Assembly: GCF_001913705.1 (NCBI RefSeq)
Contig: NZ_MKQD01000016.1
Span: forward strand, 1-64,000
Reading direction: 5' to 3'
Origin: Thalassotalea sp. PP2-459
GTDB taxonomy: Bacteria; Pseudomonadota; Gammaproteobacteria; Enterobacterales; Alteromonadaceae
Length of the DNA stretch: 64,000 nucleotides
How positions within the stretch are numbered: position 1 is the stretch's first letter; each line of letters starts with the position of its first letter. The notes beneath the pieces are model-generated. The model ran no database searches. It was given only the letters and a program-made list of their open reading frames with translations, and was not told the origin of the DNA. Shown one piece after another: positions 37,093 through 47,618 of the stretch. Made by a program: the position numbers and the translations under genes.

Positions 37093-37992
37093 TCATAAAT
37101 CACTCATCCAATCCAACTGCTTATTTGCTTGGTGTTTCTTTGCCATAATTTCTTTGATTAAAGGGGTTAAAATTAGCTCCATCGCTAAACCCATTTTACC
37201 GCCGGGTACCACCAGGGTATTTACACGCGACATAAAAGAACCTTCGATCATAGATAGATAATAAGGAAACTTTACATTGTTTGCCTCTCTAAACCGAATA
37301 ACCACAAAGCTTTCGTCTAAAGAGGGGATAGCCTTAGCACTAAAGGGGTTAGAAGTATCTACCGTGGGAACACGTTGAAAATTAATATGTGTTTTTGAAA
37401 ACTGTGGAGTTATAAAAGAGATATAATCTTCCATACTTCTTACAATACTTGCTGTGACGGCTTCCCTGCTATGCCCTCGTTGGTTAGTATCACGAATAAT
37501 TTTTTGAATCCATTCAAGGTTAACTATAGGTACCATACCAATTAATAAGTCAACATATTGGGCAACATCATTATTTTCGGTGACAACACCACCATGTAAT
37601 CCCTCATAAAATAATAAATCTGTACCTTCACCGAGGTCTTCCCACGGAGTAAACGTACCAGGCATTTGATTATATGGCACTGCTTGGTCGAAGGTATGTA
37701 AGTACCTTCTCATTTTGCCCTTACCTGTTTCCGAATAATCTTTAAATAGCTTTTCTAATGCATCAAAGTCATTCGCCTCATCACCAAAGTAGCTTATTCT
37801 CCGTCCTATTTCTTTTGCTTTTCTTTTTTCTAGGTCCATTTCTTGTCGAGAATAGCGGTGAAAGCTGTCACCTTCCACTTTGGCAGAAGTGATATCTAAA
37901 GAACGAAAAATATGTTCAAAAGATTCAGACGTCGTTGAGGTTCCTGCACCTGATGAGCCTGTAACTGCAATGATCGGATTTCGTGAAGACAT
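37093..37992 (-). CDS. prkB: Phosphoribulokinase-like protein PrkB
   Basis: A 299-residue P-loop kinase. The Walker A variant GSSGAGTST is near 12-20, and VEGDSFHRYSRQEMD and FYEGLHGGVV follow as in phosphoribulokinases. This PrkB form is widespread in non-autotrophic gammaproteobacteria that lack RuBisCO, and its true substrate is unknown. It is convergent with the OsmC gene and separated from the ribosomal operon by the terminator at 38072-38099. Confidence 0.88.
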   Translation of the reverse strand: MSSRNPIIAVTGSSGAGTSTTSESFEHIFRSLDITSAKVEGDSFHRYSRQEMDLEKRKAKEIGRRISYFGDEANDFDALEKLFKDYSETGKGKMRRYLHTFDQAVPYNQMPGTFTPWEDLGEGTDLLFYEGLHGGVVTENNDVAQYVDLLIGMVPIVNLEWIQKIIRDTNQRGHSREAVTASIVRSMEDYISFITPQFSKTHINFQRVPTVDTSNPFSAKAIPSLDESFVVIRFREANNVKFPYYLSMIEGSFMSRVNTLVVPGGKMGLAMELILTPLIKEIMAKKHQANKQLDWMSDL

Positions 37993-38071
37993 AGCGTAAA
38001 CCGGAAAAAGAATGAGCTAAAAGTTATACGGATAAATTAAACTAAGATCAACTTTTTAGCCAACAGAAAAC

Positions 38072-38099
38072 AAAAAAGCGAGGCAATGCCTCGCTTTTT
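38072..38099 (-). terminator. Terminator of the alpha ribosomal operon
   Basis: AAAAAGCGAGGC and GCCTCGCTTTTT form a 12-base stem around a 3-base loop, just after the rplQ stop on the minus strand, with six T following in that direction. Confidence 0.92.
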
Positions 38100-38118
38100 C
38101 ATCTGAAAGCTCAACTAG

Positions 38119-38526
38119 TTAAGCTTCTGCACTTGCTTCTTCAGTCTCTTCAACTACTTCTTCAGTTGCTGGACGATCAACAAGTTCAACGTAAGCCATA
38201 GGAGCTTTATCACCAGTACGGTAACCGCATTTTAAAATACGTGTATATCCACCTGGACGTTCTTGGTAACGAGGACCAAGTTCGCTAAATAATAAACCTA
38301 CTACTTCTTGATTACGTGTACGAGCAAACGCTAAACGACGATTTGCTACACTGTCGGTTTTGGCCAAAGTAATTAATGGCTCAACAACGCGACGTAATTC
38401 TTTAGCTTTAGCAACCGTTGTTTTAATAACACCGTGCTTTACTAAAGAACTTGCCATATTGCGGAACATCGCTTGGCGATGACTGCTATTACGGTTTAAC
38501 TGGCGACCGCTTTTACGATGGCGCAT
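38119..38526 (-). CDS. rplQ: 50S ribosomal protein L17
   Basis: A 135-residue large-subunit protein. [20 protein letters not shown] is the standard start. The tail after about residue 118 is rich in Glu and Ala ([14 protein letters not shown]), longer and more acidic than the core. It is the last gene of the alpha operon, 41 bases after rpoA. Confidence 0.96.
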   Translation of the reverse strand: MRHRKSGRQLNRNSSHRQAMFRNMASSLVKHGVIKTTVAKAKELRRVVEPLITLAKTDSVANRRLAFARTRNQEVVGLLFSELGPRYQERPGGYTRILKCGYRTGDKAPMAYVELVDRPATEEVVEETEEASAEA

Positions 38527-38567
38527 AAGTTAATCCTTATCTCAAACTAATAAAAATGATGACCGAC

Positions 38568-39557
38568 TTAGTCGTTATCAGCAATGCTTTCTGGTGGCCA
38601 GTTTTCTAAGCGCATACCTAGAGACAAGCCACGAGACGCTAACACGTCTTTGATTTCAGTCAGAGACTTCTTACCTAAATTAGGTGTTTTAAGAAGTTCG
38701 ACTTCTGCACGCTGTACTAAATCACCAATATATTGAATCGCTTCTGCTTTTAAGCAGTTCGCAGAACGAACAGTAAGCTCGAGGTCATCAACTGGACGAA
38801 GTAAAATTGGATCGAAAAGAGGTTTTTCTTCTTTCGGTTCAACTTCTGTTACATCACGTAATTCAACAAATGCATCAAGCTGTTCAGCAAGAATTGTTGA
38901 AGCACGACGGATTGCTTCTTCTGGATCTAACGTGCCGTTAGTTTCCATGTCTATGATTAATTTATCTAAATCTGTGCGCTGTTCAACACGCGCAGAATCA
39001 ACATCATAAGCAATACGAACAACAGGGCTGAAAGAAGCGTCAACAAGTAAACGACCAATTGCACGATCTTCATCTTCGGCTTCGCGGCGAGTAGAAGCAG
39101 GAACGTAACCACGGCCCATTTCTACTTTAACGCGCATACTGATAGAACCGTCACCAGTTAAGTGACAAATCACATGTTCAGGGTTTGCAATAGTTACATC
39201 ACCGTCATGTTGAATATCAGCTGCCGTAACAGGGCCTTCACCTGACTTAGTTAAGGTAAGAACTGCTTCAGTTTTGCCTTCTAAACCTATCGCTAGTCCT
39301 TTAAGGTTTAACAGTATTTCGATGATATCCTCTTGAACACCTTCTTTACTACTGTATTCATGTAATACGCCGTCTATCTCAACTTCAGTGACGGCACAAC
39401 CCGGCATTGAAGATAATAAAATACGACGTAAGGCATTACCTAAAGTGTGACCAAAACCACGTTCAAGTGGTTCTAAAGTAACTTTAGAACGGGTAGCACT
39501 AACAGTTTCGATGTCTACCATTCGTGGTCTTAGAAATTCGGTTACAGAACCCTGCAT
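38568..39557 (-). CDS. rpoA: RNA polymerase alpha subunit
   Basis: A 329-residue subunit. The N-terminal assembly domain ([19 protein letters not shown] near 33-51) and the C-terminal domain that binds UP elements and activators ([20 protein letters not shown] near 290-309) are both complete. It lies in the conserved rpsD-rpoA-rplQ order. Confidence 0.97.
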   Translation of the reverse strand: MQGSVTEFLRPRMVDIETVSATRSKVTLEPLERGFGHTLGNALRRILLSSMPGCAVTEVEIDGVLHEYSSKEGVQEDIIEILLNLKGLAIGLEGKTEAVLTLTKSGEGPVTAADIQHDGDVTIANPEHVICHLTGDGSISMRVKVEMGRGYVPASTRREAEDEDRAIGRLLVDASFSPVVRIAYDVDSARVEQRTDLDKLIIDMETNGTLDPEEAIRRASTILAEQLDAFVELRDVTEVEPKEEKPLFDPILLRPVDDLELTVRSANCLKAEAIQYIGDLVQRAEVELLKTPNLGKKSLTEIKDVLASRGLSLGMRLENWPPESIADND

Positions 39558-39581
39558 TATGTCCTCTCTTAAAGTTCAGCT

Positions 39582-40202
39582 TTACTTAGAGTAAAGTTCT
39601 ACTATCAACTGTTCATTAATTTCAGCAGATAAATCTGAACGATCAGGAACACGTTTAAATACGCCTTCCATTTTCTTATTATCTACTTCAACCCAGACTG
39701 GCTTTTCACGTTGCTCAGCTAATTCTAAAGCAGCAATAATACGTGCTTGAGTCTTAGATTTTTCACGAACAGAAACCACGTCTTCAGCTTTAACAGTGAA
39801 AGATGGAATATTTACAACTTTACCGTTTACTACGATCGATTTGTGACTTACTAACTGACGCGCTTCTGCACGAGTACTAGCAAAGCCCATACGATATACA
39901 ACGTTATCTAAACGCTTTTCTAAAAGTTGTAACAAGTTTTCACCTGTATTACCTTTTAAGCGTGCAGCTTCTTTGTAATAGTTACGGAATTGTTTTTCTA
40001 ATACGCCATAAATACGACGTACTTTTTGCTTCTCACGAAGCTGAACACCATAGTCAGACAAACGACCGCGACGTGCGCCGTGCTGACCTGGGATCATTTC
40101 GAATTTACATTTAGTGTCAATTGCTCGAACACCGCTTTTAAGGAATAAATCGGTTCCTTCACGGCGACTAAGCTTTAACTTAGGACCTAAATATCTTGCC
40201 AT
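39582..40202 (-). CDS. rpsD: 30S ribosomal protein S4
   Basis: A 206-residue primary 16S rRNA binder with the S4 RNA-binding domain ([20 protein letters not shown] near 93-112). In E. coli S4 represses the alpha operon by binding a pseudoknot before rpsM; a matching leader is present at 40973-41069. Confidence 0.97.
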   Translation of the reverse strand: MARYLGPKLKLSRREGTDLFLKSGVRAIDTKCKFEMIPGQHGARRGRLSDYGVQLREKQKVRRIYGVLEKQFRNYYKEAARLKGNTGENLLQLLEKRLDNVVYRMGFASTRAEARQLVSHKSIVVNGKVVNIPSFTVKAEDVVSVREKSKTQARIIAALELAEQREKPVWVEVDNKKMEGVFKRVPDRSDLSAEINEQLIVELYSK

Positions 40203-40223
40203 TTTCTTTCTCCAACTATCCTA

Positions 40224-40613
40224 TTAAACGCGACGTTTCTTAGGAGGACGACAACCATTATGAGGAATAGGTGTTACGTCAGTAATGTTGGTGATTTTAA
40301 AACCAGCAGCATTTAAGGCACGGATTGCAGATTCACGACCTGGACCTGGACCTTTAACGAACACTTCAATATTCTTCAACCCAAACTCTTGCGCAGCTTT
40401 ACCCGCACGGTCAGCAGCTACCTGAGCAGCAAACGGAGTAGATTTACGTGAACCACGAAAACCTGAACCACCTGCAGTTGCCCAAGATAATGCATTACCT
40501 TGACGGTCTGTCAGAGTTACGATTGTGTTGTTGAAAGAAGCATGGATATGAGCCATGCCATCAGCAACTTGTTTTTTCACGCGTTTGCGTGAACGAACTG
40601 GAGTTTTAGCCAT
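40224..40613 (-). CDS. rpsK: 30S ribosomal protein S11
   Basis: A 129-residue platform protein. [19 protein letters not shown] and the end [13 protein letters not shown] are the usual S11 signatures. It is the second gene of the alpha operon. Confidence 0.97.
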   Translation of the reverse strand: MAKTPVRSRKRVKKQVADGMAHIHASFNNTIVTLTDRQGNALSWATAGGSGFRGSRKSTPFAAQVAADRAGKAAQEFGLKNIEVFVKGPGPGRESAIRALNAAGFKITNITDVTPIPHNGCRPPKKRRV

Positions 40614-40627
40614 TTTCTATCCCCTCG

Positions 40628-40984
40628 CTACTTCTTGATAGGTTTGCGAGGACCTTTACGGGTACGCGCATTTGTTTTCGTGCGCTGACCACGTAGAGGT
40701 AGACTGCGACGGTGGCGTATACCACGGAAACAACCTAGGTCCATCAAACGTTTGATGTTCATTGAAACTTCACGGCGTAAGTCACCTTCTACAGTGTACT
40801 TATCCACTTCTGCACGAAGCAAATCGATTTGTGCTTCGTCTAATTCACTGATCTTTGTAGATTCTGCGATACCAGTTGACACGCAAATTGCTTTTGCGCG
40901 TGTTGCTCCGATACCGTAAATCGCAGTAAGGGCAATTACTGCATGTTTACGATCAGGGATGTTAATGCCAGCGATACGGGCCAC
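40628..40984 (-). CDS. rpsM: 30S ribosomal protein S13
   Basis: A 118-residue head protein ([19 protein letters not shown] at the start, [18 protein letters not shown] at the end). The start is a GTG at 40984, eight bases after GGAG, as in E. coli where the GTG is part of the S4-regulated leader. A second GTG two codons upstream is in frame but overlaps the spacing. It is the first gene of the alpha operon. Confidence 0.95.
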   Translation of the reverse strand: MARIAGINIPDRKHAVIALTAIYGIGATRAKAICVSTGIAESTKISELDEAQIDLLRAEVDKYTVEGDLRREVSMNIKRLMDLGCFRGIRHRRSLPLRGQRTKTNARTRKGPRKPIKK

Positions 40985-41069
40985 TAACACATCTCCTATA
41001 TTTAATTAATTAATAACCACAGGTTGAAAAGCCCGTTAGGATACTCAACCCGCCCATCTTTTGCAAATT
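40973..41069 (-). promoter_or_regulatory. Alpha-operon leader (S4-binding pseudoknot)
   Basis: On the minus strand the leader holds TTGAGTATCCT followed by ACGGGCTTTTCA and then AGGAGATGTGTTAGTGGCC. The same blocks, in the same order, form the E. coli alpha-operon pseudoknot where S4 traps the ribosome at the GTG start of rpsM. The GTG start is conserved here too. Autogenous control by S4 is therefore very likely. Confidence 0.8.
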
Positions 41070-41111
41070 AAAGTGTCACTAATTCGTAAAATCAATGACA
41101 CTTCAAAAAGA

Positions 41112-41228
41112 TTAACCTTGGCGTTGCTTATGCTTAGGGTCGGTCTTGCAAATTACTCGAACAACACCAGCACGTTTAACAACTTTGCAGTTACGGCAAA
41201 TCTTTTTTACGGATGCACGAACTTTCAT
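41112..41228 (-). CDS. rpmJ: 50S ribosomal protein L36 (zinc form)
   Basis: A 38-residue protein ([14 protein letters not shown] at the start, [10 protein letters not shown] at the end). The four zinc ligands Cys11, Cys14, Cys27 and His33 are all present, so this is the zinc-dependent C+ form. It is the last gene of the spc operon, 30 bases after secY. It is short and easily missed. Confidence 0.95.
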   Translation of the reverse strand: MKVRASVKKICRNCKVVKRAGVVRVICKTDPKHKQRQG

Positions 41229-41258
41229 TTTCTACTCCGTTAATTAACGTCAGCAAGC

Positions 41259-42584
41259 TTATCGGCCATAGCCTTTAAGGTTTGCTTTCTTAAGTACGCT
41301 GTCATATTGATGAGACATCAAATGCGTTTGTACTTGAGCCATAAAGTCCATAATAACAACAACAATGATCAGTAACGATGTTCCACCGAAGTAAAACTGT
41401 ACATCCCATGCAATCATCATAAACTCAGGAACCAAACAGATAAAGGTAATATAAAGCGCACCTGTTAAGGTTAAGCGTGTCATTACTTTATCTATATACT
41501 TTGACGTTTGTTCACCAGGACGAATCCCAGGAATAAACGCACCAGATTTTTTCAGGTTATCTGCGGTTTCACGCGGATTAAATACCAATGCCGTGTAAAA
41601 GAAACAGAAAAATATTATCGCAGCAGCAAGTAGCATAACATATAGCGGTTGACCTGGAGAAATCGCAATTGATAACTCCTGAAGTACGTCCGCTATCATA
41701 CCTTCACCTTGGCCAAACCAACTCGCAATAGAGCCAGGGAATAGCAAGATACTAGAAGCAAATATAGGTGGTATAACACCCGCCATATTTACTTTAAGTG
41801 GTAAATGCGTACTTTGTGCAGCAAACACTTTTCTACCTTGTTGACGTTTAGCGTAGTTAACAACGATACGACGTTGCCCACGTTCAACAAAAACAACAAA
41901 AAATGTTACTGCAAACACAATTACTGCAATCAGCAATAATACTAAAATGTTAATTTCACCTTGACGCGCCATCTCAGCTGTTTGACCAACAGCAGAAGGC
42001 ATACCAGCAACAATACCAGCAAATATCAAAATTGAGATACCGTTACCAATACCTCGTTCTGTGATTTGCTCACCTAACCACATTAAAAACATGGTGCCAG
42101 TGACTAGCGATACAACAGCGGTAAAGTAAAAACCAAACCCTGCATCCATTACCAAACCAGGCATCATACCCGGTAAGCTTTTGGCTATCGCTATTGATTG
42201 TACTGTTGCAAGTACTAAAGTACCGTAGCGCGTATATTGACTTATTTTTCTACGCCCTGCTTCACCTTCTTTTTTAAGCTCTGCCATTGTCGGGTGAATC
42301 ACCGTTAATAGCTGCATAATAATTGAAGCTGAAATATAAGGCATAATACCTAGAGCCAATACAGAGGCACGCTCAAGTGCACCACCAGAGAACATGTTAA
42401 ACATTTCTACAATGGTGCCCTTTTGTTGTTCAAACAACTGAGCTAATACAGCGGCGTCAATACCAGGGATTGGCACAAATGATCCTAGTCTAAACACAAT
42501 AAGTGCTAATAGTACGAACCATAATCTTTGTTTCAGTTCAGACAATCCGCCTGAACCTTTGTTATCCATTCCTGGTGTAGCCAT
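41259..42584 (-). CDS. secY: Protein translocase subunit SecY
   Basis: A 441-residue polytopic protein with ten membrane helices, the channel of the Sec translocon. [12 protein letters not shown], the helix-2 plug region and [19 protein letters not shown] near helix 10 are typical. It sits in its conserved place between rplO and rpmJ in the spc operon. Confidence 0.97.
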   Translation of the reverse strand: MATPGMDNKGSGGLSELKQRLWFVLLALIVFRLGSFVPIPGIDAAVLAQLFEQQKGTIVEMFNMFSGGALERASVLALGIMPYISASIIMQLLTVIHPTMAELKKEGEAGRRKISQYTRYGTLVLATVQSIAIAKSLPGMMPGLVMDAGFGFYFTAVVSLVTGTMFLMWLGEQITERGIGNGISILIFAGIVAGMPSAVGQTAEMARQGEINILVLLLIAVIVFAVTFFVVFVERGQRRIVVNYAKRQQGRKVFAAQSTHLPLKVNMAGVIPPIFASSILLFPGSIASWFGQGEGMIADVLQELSIAISPGQPLYVMLLAAAIIFFCFFYTALVFNPRETADNLKKSGAFIPGIRPGEQTSKYIDKVMTRLTLTGALYITFICLVPEFMMIAWDVQFYFGGTSLLIIVVVIMDFMAQVQTHLMSHQYDSVLKKANLKGYGR

Positions 42585-42592
42585 AACCTGTA

Positions 42593-43027
42593 TTATTCCT
42601 CGATCTTGCCACCAGCAGCTTCAATAGCTGCACGAGCACCTTTAGTAACACCTAAACCACGAATTGTAACAGGCTTAGTGATTTCGCCCGAAAGCATAAC
42701 CTTAACTGTTTCAATGTTACGTGTGATTAAGTTCGCATTTTTAAGCGCGTAAATATCTACAACATCTGCATCTACATTGTTTAATTCGTGTAAACGAACT
42801 TCAGCATGTACTAATGCTTTGCGAGACGTAAAACCGAACTTCGGTAAACGTTGTTTTAATGGCATTTGACCGCCTTCAAAACCTGGACGAACACTACCAC
42901 CAGAACGTGACTTCTGACCTTTGTGCCCGCGACCAGCTGTTTTACCTAAGCCAGAACCAATACCACGACCTACGCGTTTCTTGGCTTTTTTAGCGCCTGG
43001 TGCAGGAGATAAAGTATTTAAATGCAT
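42593..43027 (-). CDS. rplO: 50S ribosomal protein L15
   Basis: A 144-residue protein with the Gly/Arg-rich N terminus ([19 protein letters not shown]) and the L15 signature near the C terminus ([17 protein letters not shown], then [10 protein letters not shown]). It lies directly after rpmD with two bases between. Confidence 0.97.
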   Translation of the reverse strand: MHLNTLSPAPGAKKAKKRVGRGIGSGLGKTAGRGHKGQKSRSGGSVRPGFEGGQMPLKQRLPKFGFTSRKALVHAEVRLHELNNVDADVVDIYALKNANLITRNIETVKVMLSGEITKPVTIRGLGVTKGARAAIEAAGGKIEE

Positions 43028-43029
43028 TA

Positions 43030-43209
43030 TTAATCCTCCACCTTAATCATGTAATGTACTTGATTGATCATACCACGTACAGATGGAGTATCTTCTAACT
43101 CAACTGTATGATTGATACGACGTAAACCAAGACCTTTCAATGTAGCTCTATGTTTCGGTAAACGACCGATAGAACTTTTAACTTGAGTTACTTTAACTGT
43201 TTTAGCCAT
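43030..43209 (-). CDS. rpmD: 50S ribosomal protein L30
   Basis: A 59-residue protein ([16 protein letters not shown] at the start, [13 protein letters not shown] at the end, with [20 protein letters not shown] between). It fills the gap between rpsE and rplO exactly, as in the conserved spc operon order. It is below common length cut-offs. Confidence 0.96.
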   Translation of the reverse strand: MAKTVKVTQVKSSIGRLPKHRATLKGLGLRRINHTVELEDTPSVRGMINQVHYMIKVED

Positions 43210-43214
43210 GGTAA

Positions 43215-43718
43215 TTACCCCAAGATCTCTTCAACGCTTTTACCACGCTTAGCTGCAACAGTTGCTGGCGATTTCATATTCGCTAGCGCTGAAACAGTAG
43301 CACGTACTACGTTGATTGGGTTAGTAGAACCGTATGCTTTAGACAATACGTTCTGTACGCCTGCAACTTCTAGTACTGCACGCATCGCGCCACCGGCGAT
43401 GATACCTGTACCTTCTGACGCAGGTTGCATGTAAACTTTAGAACCAGAATGACGACCCTTAATAGGGTGTTGAAGAGTTGTACCCTTCAAGTCAATGGTT
43501 ACTAAGTTACGACGAGCCTTTTCCATTGCTTTTTGGATAGCAGCAGGCACTTCACGTGCTTTACCGTAACCAAAACCAACGCGGCCATTACCATCACCAA
43601 CTACTGTTAGTGCTGTGAAACTGAAAATACGACCACCTTTAACCACTTTTGACACGCGGTTAACAGCAATCAATTTCTCAGCTAAATCACTTTGTTGTGT
43701 GTTTTCTACATTAGCCAT
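43215..43718 (-). CDS. rpsE: 30S ribosomal protein S5
   Basis: A 167-residue protein with the S5 double-stranded RNA-binding domain ([20 protein letters not shown]) and [14 protein letters not shown]. The second of two adjacent ATGs is preferred because it lies six bases from GGAG. S5 contributes to decoding accuracy and mRNA unwinding. Confidence 0.96.
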   Translation of the reverse strand: MANVENTQQSDLAEKLIAVNRVSKVVKGGRIFSFTALTVVGDGNGRVGFGYGKAREVPAAIQKAMEKARRNLVTIDLKGTTLQHPIKGRHSGSKVYMQPASEGTGIIAGGAMRAVLEVAGVQNVLSKAYGSTNPINVVRATVSALANMKSPATVAAKRGKSVEEILG

Positions 43719-43727
43719 CATAAACTC

Positions 43728-44081
43728 CTAGAACTGAAGGCCAGCTTCACGAGCTGCTTCAGCTAACGCTTTCACGCGACCGTGGTAACGGAAACCTGAA
43801 CGATCAAATGCTACTGACTCTACGCCTTTAGCTTTTGCACGTTCTGCGATTGCTTTGCCAACAGCTTCAGCTGCAGCAATGTTACCTGTTTTTTCAACTT
43901 GTGCTTTCACTTCTTTATCTAAAGTTGAAGCTGATGCTAAAACTTCAGAACCAGTTGGAGCGATAAGTTGCGCGTAAATATGACGAGGAGTACGGTGAAC
44001 GACTAAACGATTCGCACCCAACTCGCTGATTTTTGCACGTGCACGCTTTGCACGGCGTAAACGAGATGTTTTCTTATCCAT
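43728..44081 (-). CDS. rplR: 50S ribosomal protein L18
   Basis: A 117-residue 5S rRNA-binding protein ([18 protein letters not shown] at the start, [20 protein letters not shown] near the end). It lies in the conserved rplF-rplR-rpsE order. Confidence 0.97.
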   Translation of the reverse strand: MDKKTSRLRRAKRARAKISELGANRLVVHRTPRHIYAQLIAPTGSEVLASASTLDKEVKAQVEKTGNIAAAEAVGKAIAERAKAKGVESVAFDRSGFRYHGRVKALAEAAREAGLQF

Positions 44082-44090
44082 CGTATTACC

Positions 44091-44624
44091 CTACTTCTTC
44101 TTAGCTTCTTTACGGCGTACATGTTCATCGCTATAACGAATACCTTTACCTTTATAAGGCTCAGGCTTACGATATGCACGAATGTTCGCTGCAACTTGAC
44201 CTATCAACTGTTTGTTAGCACTTTTCAGTACAATTTCAGTCTGACTAGGAGTCTCACATGTAACCCCTTCAGGGATTGCATGATCTACTGGGTGTGAAAA
44301 GCCTAAAGAAAGGTTTAACACCTTACCAGCAGCTTTTGCACGGTAACCAACACCGTTAAGAATCAATTTCTTTTCGAAACCTTTGCTCACGCCAACAACC
44401 ATATTGTTGATGTTAGCACGTGCAGTTCCGGCTTGAGTCCATGCTTCTTTACTTTCTGCAGCTACGTCTGTCTTGATAAAGTTTTCTTCTTGAGAAACTG
44501 TAACAAGACCATGAATAGTTGTAGATAGTTCTCCAACAGGACCTTTAACTGTGATGTCTTGGCCTGATAACGTAACAGTAACGCCAGCAGGAACTTCGAC
44601 AAGTGCTTTTGCAACACGAGACAT
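44091..44624 (-). CDS. rplF: 50S ribosomal protein L6
   Basis: A 177-residue protein of two similar domains, with [19 protein letters not shown] in the first and the signature [20 protein letters not shown] at the C terminus. Confidence 0.97.
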   Translation of the reverse strand: MSRVAKALVEVPAGVTVTLSGQDITVKGPVGELSTTIHGLVTVSQEENFIKTDVAAESKEAWTQAGTARANINNMVVGVSKGFEKKLILNGVGYRAKAAGKVLNLSLGFSHPVDHAIPEGVTCETPSQTEIVLKSANKQLIGQVAANIRAYRKPEPYKGKGIRYSDEHVRRKEAKKK

Positions 44625-44635
44625 AATTTAGCTCC

Positions 44636-45025
44636 TTACGCTACTGTACCAAGGATTTCGCCACCTAGACCCGCTTTACGAGCGTCGCGATCCGCCATCA
44701 AACCTTTAGAAGTAGAAACGATAGCGATACCCATACCAGCTAGTACTTTAGGAAGCTCAGTAGCTCCTTTATAAACACGTAGGCCAGGACGAGAAACACG
44801 TTTAATTGTTTCGATTACTTCTTTACCTTCAAAATATTTCAATTCTACAGTTAATTCTGGTTTTACATCACCAGACACTGAATAATCTGAAATAAAACCT
44901 TCTTCTTTAAGCAAGTTAGCAATAGCAACTTTAAGCTTAGAAGATGGCATTGTTACTGCAGCCTTTGCTGCAGATTGACCGTTGCGGATGCGTGTAAACA
45001 TGTCCGCGATAGGATCAGTCATCAT
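44636..45025 (-). CDS. rpsH: 30S ribosomal protein S8
   Basis: A protein of about 129 residues that binds the 16S rRNA central domain ([17 protein letters not shown] at the start, [20 protein letters not shown] near the end). Three in-frame ATGs occur (45031, 45025, 45022). Spacing from GGGAG favours 45025. In E. coli S8 is the translational repressor of the spc operon. Confidence 0.95.
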   Translation of the reverse strand: MMTDPIADMFTRIRNGQSAAKAAVTMPSSKLKVAIANLLKEEGFISDYSVSGDVKPELTVELKYFEGKEVIETIKRVSRPGLRVYKGATELPKVLAGMGIAIVSTSKGLMADRDARKAGLGGEILGTVA

Positions 45026-45044
45026 AACCATTTACTCCCGTGAA

Positions 45045-45350
45045 TTACCAACTAGCTTTCTTAAGACCAGGAACTTCACCGCGCATCATGTGCTCACGTA
45101 ATTGAATACGGCTAAGGCCGAACTTACGTAAGTAACCATGTGGACGACCCGTCACGTTACAACGATTACGTTGACGTGATGAACTTGAGTCACGTGGTAA
45201 AGTTTGAAGTTTTAAAACGGCATCCCAACGCTCTTCTTCAGAAGAGTTAACGCTTGAGATGATTTCTTTTAAAGCACGACGCTTTTCAGCGTACTTTGCA
45301 ACTAGTTTAGTGCGATTTGCTTCACGAGCTTTCATTGACGATTTAGCCAT
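45045..45350 (-). CDS. rpsN: 30S ribosomal protein S14 (zinc-free form)
   Basis: A 101-residue S14 of the long C-minus type: no CxxC pairs are present. [20 protein letters not shown] and the end [15 protein letters not shown] are diagnostic. Contrast with L36 in the same operon, which keeps its zinc site. Confidence 0.97.
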   Translation of the reverse strand: MAKSSMKAREANRTKLVAKYAEKRRALKEIISSVNSSEEERWDAVLKLQTLPRDSSSSRQRNRCNVTGRPHGYLRKFGLSRIQLREHMMRGEVPGLKKASW

Positions 45351-45361
45351 AACTCTACACC

Positions 45362-45901
45362 TTATTTCTTGAACGGAAAGTTAAAGGCAGTCAGCAAAGC
45401 ATGACCTTCTTCATTAGATTGCGCAGTAGTAGTGATAGTAATATCCATACCACGAATCTTATCGATTTTATCATAATCGATTTCTGGGAAGATGATTTGC
45501 TCTTTCACGCCCATGCTATAATTACCACGACCATCGAACGACTTAGGGTTCAAGCCGCGGAAATCACGAATACGAGGAACTGAAATAGAGATTAAACGCT
45601 CTAAAAATTCCCACATTCTTTCGCCGCGTAAAGTTACTTTTGCGCCAATAGGATAGCCTTCACGGATCTTAAAGCCAGCAACAGATTTGCGTGCTTTAGT
45701 GATCAGAGGCTTTTGACCTGAGATTGCAGTAAGATCATTTGTGGCAGCTTCTAAAACCTTTTTATCGGCAATTGCTTCACCAACACCCATATTAAGGGTG
45801 ATCTTTTCAATCCGAGGGACTTGCATGACACTTTTGTAATCAAACTTCTTTTGAAGTTCAGCTACAACTGTATCTTTGTAAAAATCATGCAGTTTCGCCA
45901 T
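45362..45901 (-). CDS. rplE: 50S ribosomal protein L5
   Basis: A 179-residue 5S rRNA-binding protein. [19 protein letters not shown] and [20 protein letters not shown] are the L5 signatures. It lies 18 bases after rplX, the place where S8 binds the spc mRNA in E. coli; I could not confirm the hairpin here. Confidence 0.97.
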   Translation of the reverse strand: MAKLHDFYKDTVVAELQKKFDYKSVMQVPRIEKITLNMGVGEAIADKKVLEAATNDLTAISGQKPLITKARKSVAGFKIREGYPIGAKVTLRGERMWEFLERLISISVPRIRDFRGLNPKSFDGRGNYSMGVKEQIIFPEIDYDKIDKIRGMDITITTTAQSNEEGHALLTAFNFPFKK

Positions 45902-45919
45902 CGTTTACTCCAATTAAAA

Positions 45920-46234
45920 TTAAACTAATTCGTTATTAGATTTGAAAAAACGAACTTTCTTGCCGTCTTCAATTCTAAAACCAACACGATCTGCCTTGCC
46001 AGTAGCAGGGTTTACGATCGCAACATTAGATACGTTTATAGGTGCTTCTTTTTCTACGATGCCACCAGCTTGCTGTAACTGAGGTACAGGCTTCTGATGC
46101 TTCTTAACTAAGTTAACACCTTCTACAAATACTTTGCTGTCTTCAACAAGAACTTTAGTAACTTTACCAGTTTTGCCCTTGTCTTTACCTGCAAGTACGA
46201 TTACTTCATCATCACGACGAATCTTATTTGCCAT
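45920..46234 (-). CDS. rplX: 50S ribosomal protein L24
   Basis: A 104-residue assembly-initiator protein with a KOW motif ([20 protein letters not shown] near 6-25). It is the second gene of the spc operon, 12 bases after rplN. Confidence 0.97.
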   Translation of the reverse strand: MANKIRRDDEVIVLAGKDKGKTGKVTKVLVEDSKVFVEGVNLVKKHQKPVPQLQQAGGIVEKEAPINVSNVAIVNPATGKADRVGFRIEDGKKVRFFKSNNELV

Positions 46235-46246
46235 TATCGTGACTCC

Positions 46247-46615
46247 TTATAGTACTTCTGGTGCAAGTGACACGATTTTCATGAACTTTTCAGTTCTTAA
46301 TTCACGTGTTACCGGCCCGAAAATACGAGTACCAATTGGCTGTAAATTTGCATTAAGCATTACAGCCGCGTTGCCGTCAAAGCGAATGGCTGAGCCATCC
46401 TGGCGACGAACGCCCTTTTTAGTGCGCACCACTACCGCATTTAGTACATCACCTTTTTTTACTTTGCCGCGAGGAATTGCTTCCTTCACTGCAACTTTGA
46501 TGACGTCACCTATGCGTGCATAGCGACGGTGCGAGCCACCAAGGACCTTAATACATTGCACGCGTCGAGCGCCACTGTTATCAGCAACGTCTAGCTGTGT
46601 TTGCATTTGGATCAT
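46247..46615 (-). CDS. rplN: 50S ribosomal protein L14
   Basis: A 122-residue protein ([19 protein letters not shown] at the start, [14 protein letters not shown] at the end). The ATG follows GGAGCACATAAA; the longer frame upstream lies in the leader. It is the first gene of the spc operon, with its own promoter at about 46704. Confidence 0.96.
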   Translation of the reverse strand: MIQMQTQLDVADNSGARRVQCIKVLGGSHRRYARIGDVIKVAVKEAIPRGKVKKGDVLNAVVVRTKKGVRRQDGSAIRFDGNAAVMLNANLQPIGTRIFGPVTRELRTEKFMKIVSLAPEVL

Positions 46616-46703
46616 TTTATGTGCTCCGCTGTTATAAAATTCAAGGCCAGAAATTTGACCCGTCACTGCCTTTAAAACCCATCCGTTATTCGGAGGGCGC
46701 GAG

Positions 46704-46709
46704 ATTATA
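46704..46709 (-). promoter_or_regulatory. Promoter -10 box of the spc operon
   Basis: A perfect TATAAT on the minus strand is followed by CTCGCGCCC, a GC-rich discriminator of the kind found at growth-rate and ppGpp-controlled ribosomal promoters. It lies about 90 bases before the rplN ATG. The -35 box is weak. Confidence 0.65.
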
Positions 46710-47110
46710 ACACCACTTATTTCAAAATGGTACTTTAAATAAACAATTTTCTTTACTGTAGCTGAGAAAATTTAAGGCGTGCTTTTTGAAAGTTATTTCT
46801 ATGTCATTTATAGCGCAGGTATGCGCGATTTACTTTCCGAAAAAATCATTAAATTAACGTTTACTCTCTTTATCAATTGTATGAATTTCCATCCGATTAA
46901 CACCCTCAATACTTACAGATATTATGGTAATTTTATGAATACCTATCAAAGAGATAGTGATGATTAACCTTAGTTTCAACCCCTGAGTAATAATACCAAT
47001 TAAGTGGTCACGTACATTTATCGTTCAAGGAAAATAAATATGAATAAATTTTTAAGGCATAGCCTTTTAATGAGAATTAGTGATTAAAAATAGAAGGTTT
47101 TCTATTTAAC

Positions 47111-47146
47111 AAAAAAAAGGCTCTGCTATTACTAGCAGAGCCTTTT
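47111..47146 (-). terminator. Terminator of the S10 operon
   Basis: AAAAGGCTCTGCTA and TAGCAGAGCCTTTT form a 14-base stem around a 4-base loop. Eight T follow on the minus strand. It lies 33 bases after the rpsQ stop and separates the S10 and spc transcripts. Confidence 0.93.
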
Positions 47147-47178
47147 ATATTGTACTTATTGTGATGTTAAATCAGCAA

Positions 47179-47427
47179 TTACGCTTTTTCAACTACGTCT
47201 ACTAATGTCCAAGATTTACTCTTAGAAATAGGAGCACATTCACGAATAGTTACAATATCACCCGCATTACATACGTTAGCTTCATCATGTGCTTTCAACT
47301 TAGTTGAACGCGAAATGAACTTACCGTAGATAGGGTGCTTAACACGACGCTCAATCAGGACAGTGATAGACTTATCCATTTTGTCACTGATTACACGACC
47401 TTGTAGTGTACGAATTTTATCGCTCAT
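47179..47427 (-). CDS. rpsQ: 30S ribosomal protein S17
   Basis: An 82-residue OB-fold protein ([19 protein letters not shown] at the start, [18 protein letters not shown] near the end). Last gene of the S10 operon; it shares one base with the rpmC stop. Confidence 0.97.
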   Translation of the reverse strand: MSDKIRTLQGRVISDKMDKSITVLIERRVKHPIYGKFISRSTKLKAHDEANVCNAGDIVTIRECAPISKSKSWTLVDVVEKA

Positions 47428-47618
47428 TACTTACCAGCCTTCTCAGTTATGATAGTCTTAACACGTGCAATATTGCGACGTACCGTTTTTAGCAAGTGAG
47501 TTTGTGCTAACTGACCTGTGCTTGCTTGCATGCGATAGTTAAACTGTTCGCGCATAAGCTCAAGTAATTCAGCATTTAACTCTTCAATGCTTTTGTCTTT
47601 TAATTCGCTAGCTTTCAT
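47427..47618 (-). CDS. rpmC: 50S ribosomal protein L29
   Basis: A 63-residue helical protein near the exit tunnel ([20 protein letters not shown] at the start, [14 protein letters not shown] near the end). It shares one base with each neighbour, so rplP, rpmC and rpsQ are translationally coupled. Confidence 0.97.
   Translation of the reverse strand: MKASELKDKSIEELNAELLELMREQFNYRMQASTGQLAQTHLLKTVRRNIARVKTIITEKAGK

Larger units (their letters stand above)
46616..47178. other. 563-base gap between S10 and spc operons
   Basis: No convincing gene is seen. From left to right it holds the rplN leader, the spc promoter, a weak plus-strand frame (46779-46967) without a usable ribosome binding site, a stretch around 46985-47080 that looks like a dispersed intergenic repeat (with TAATACCAATTAAG and an AAGGCATAGCCTT hairpin), and the S10 operon terminator. 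Confidence 0.6.

Noticed and set aside
37074-37095. TGAGCCT/AGGCTCA hairpin between the OsmC and prkB genes as a terminator
   Set aside because: It overlaps the prkB stop, the stem is only 7 bases and no T-run follows on either strand.
46779-46967. Plus-strand 62-codon frame in the rpsQ-rplN gap
   Set aside because: It starts at a GTG only two bases after AAGG, runs against all neighbours and has no recognisable feature; it looks like chance in AT-rich DNA.
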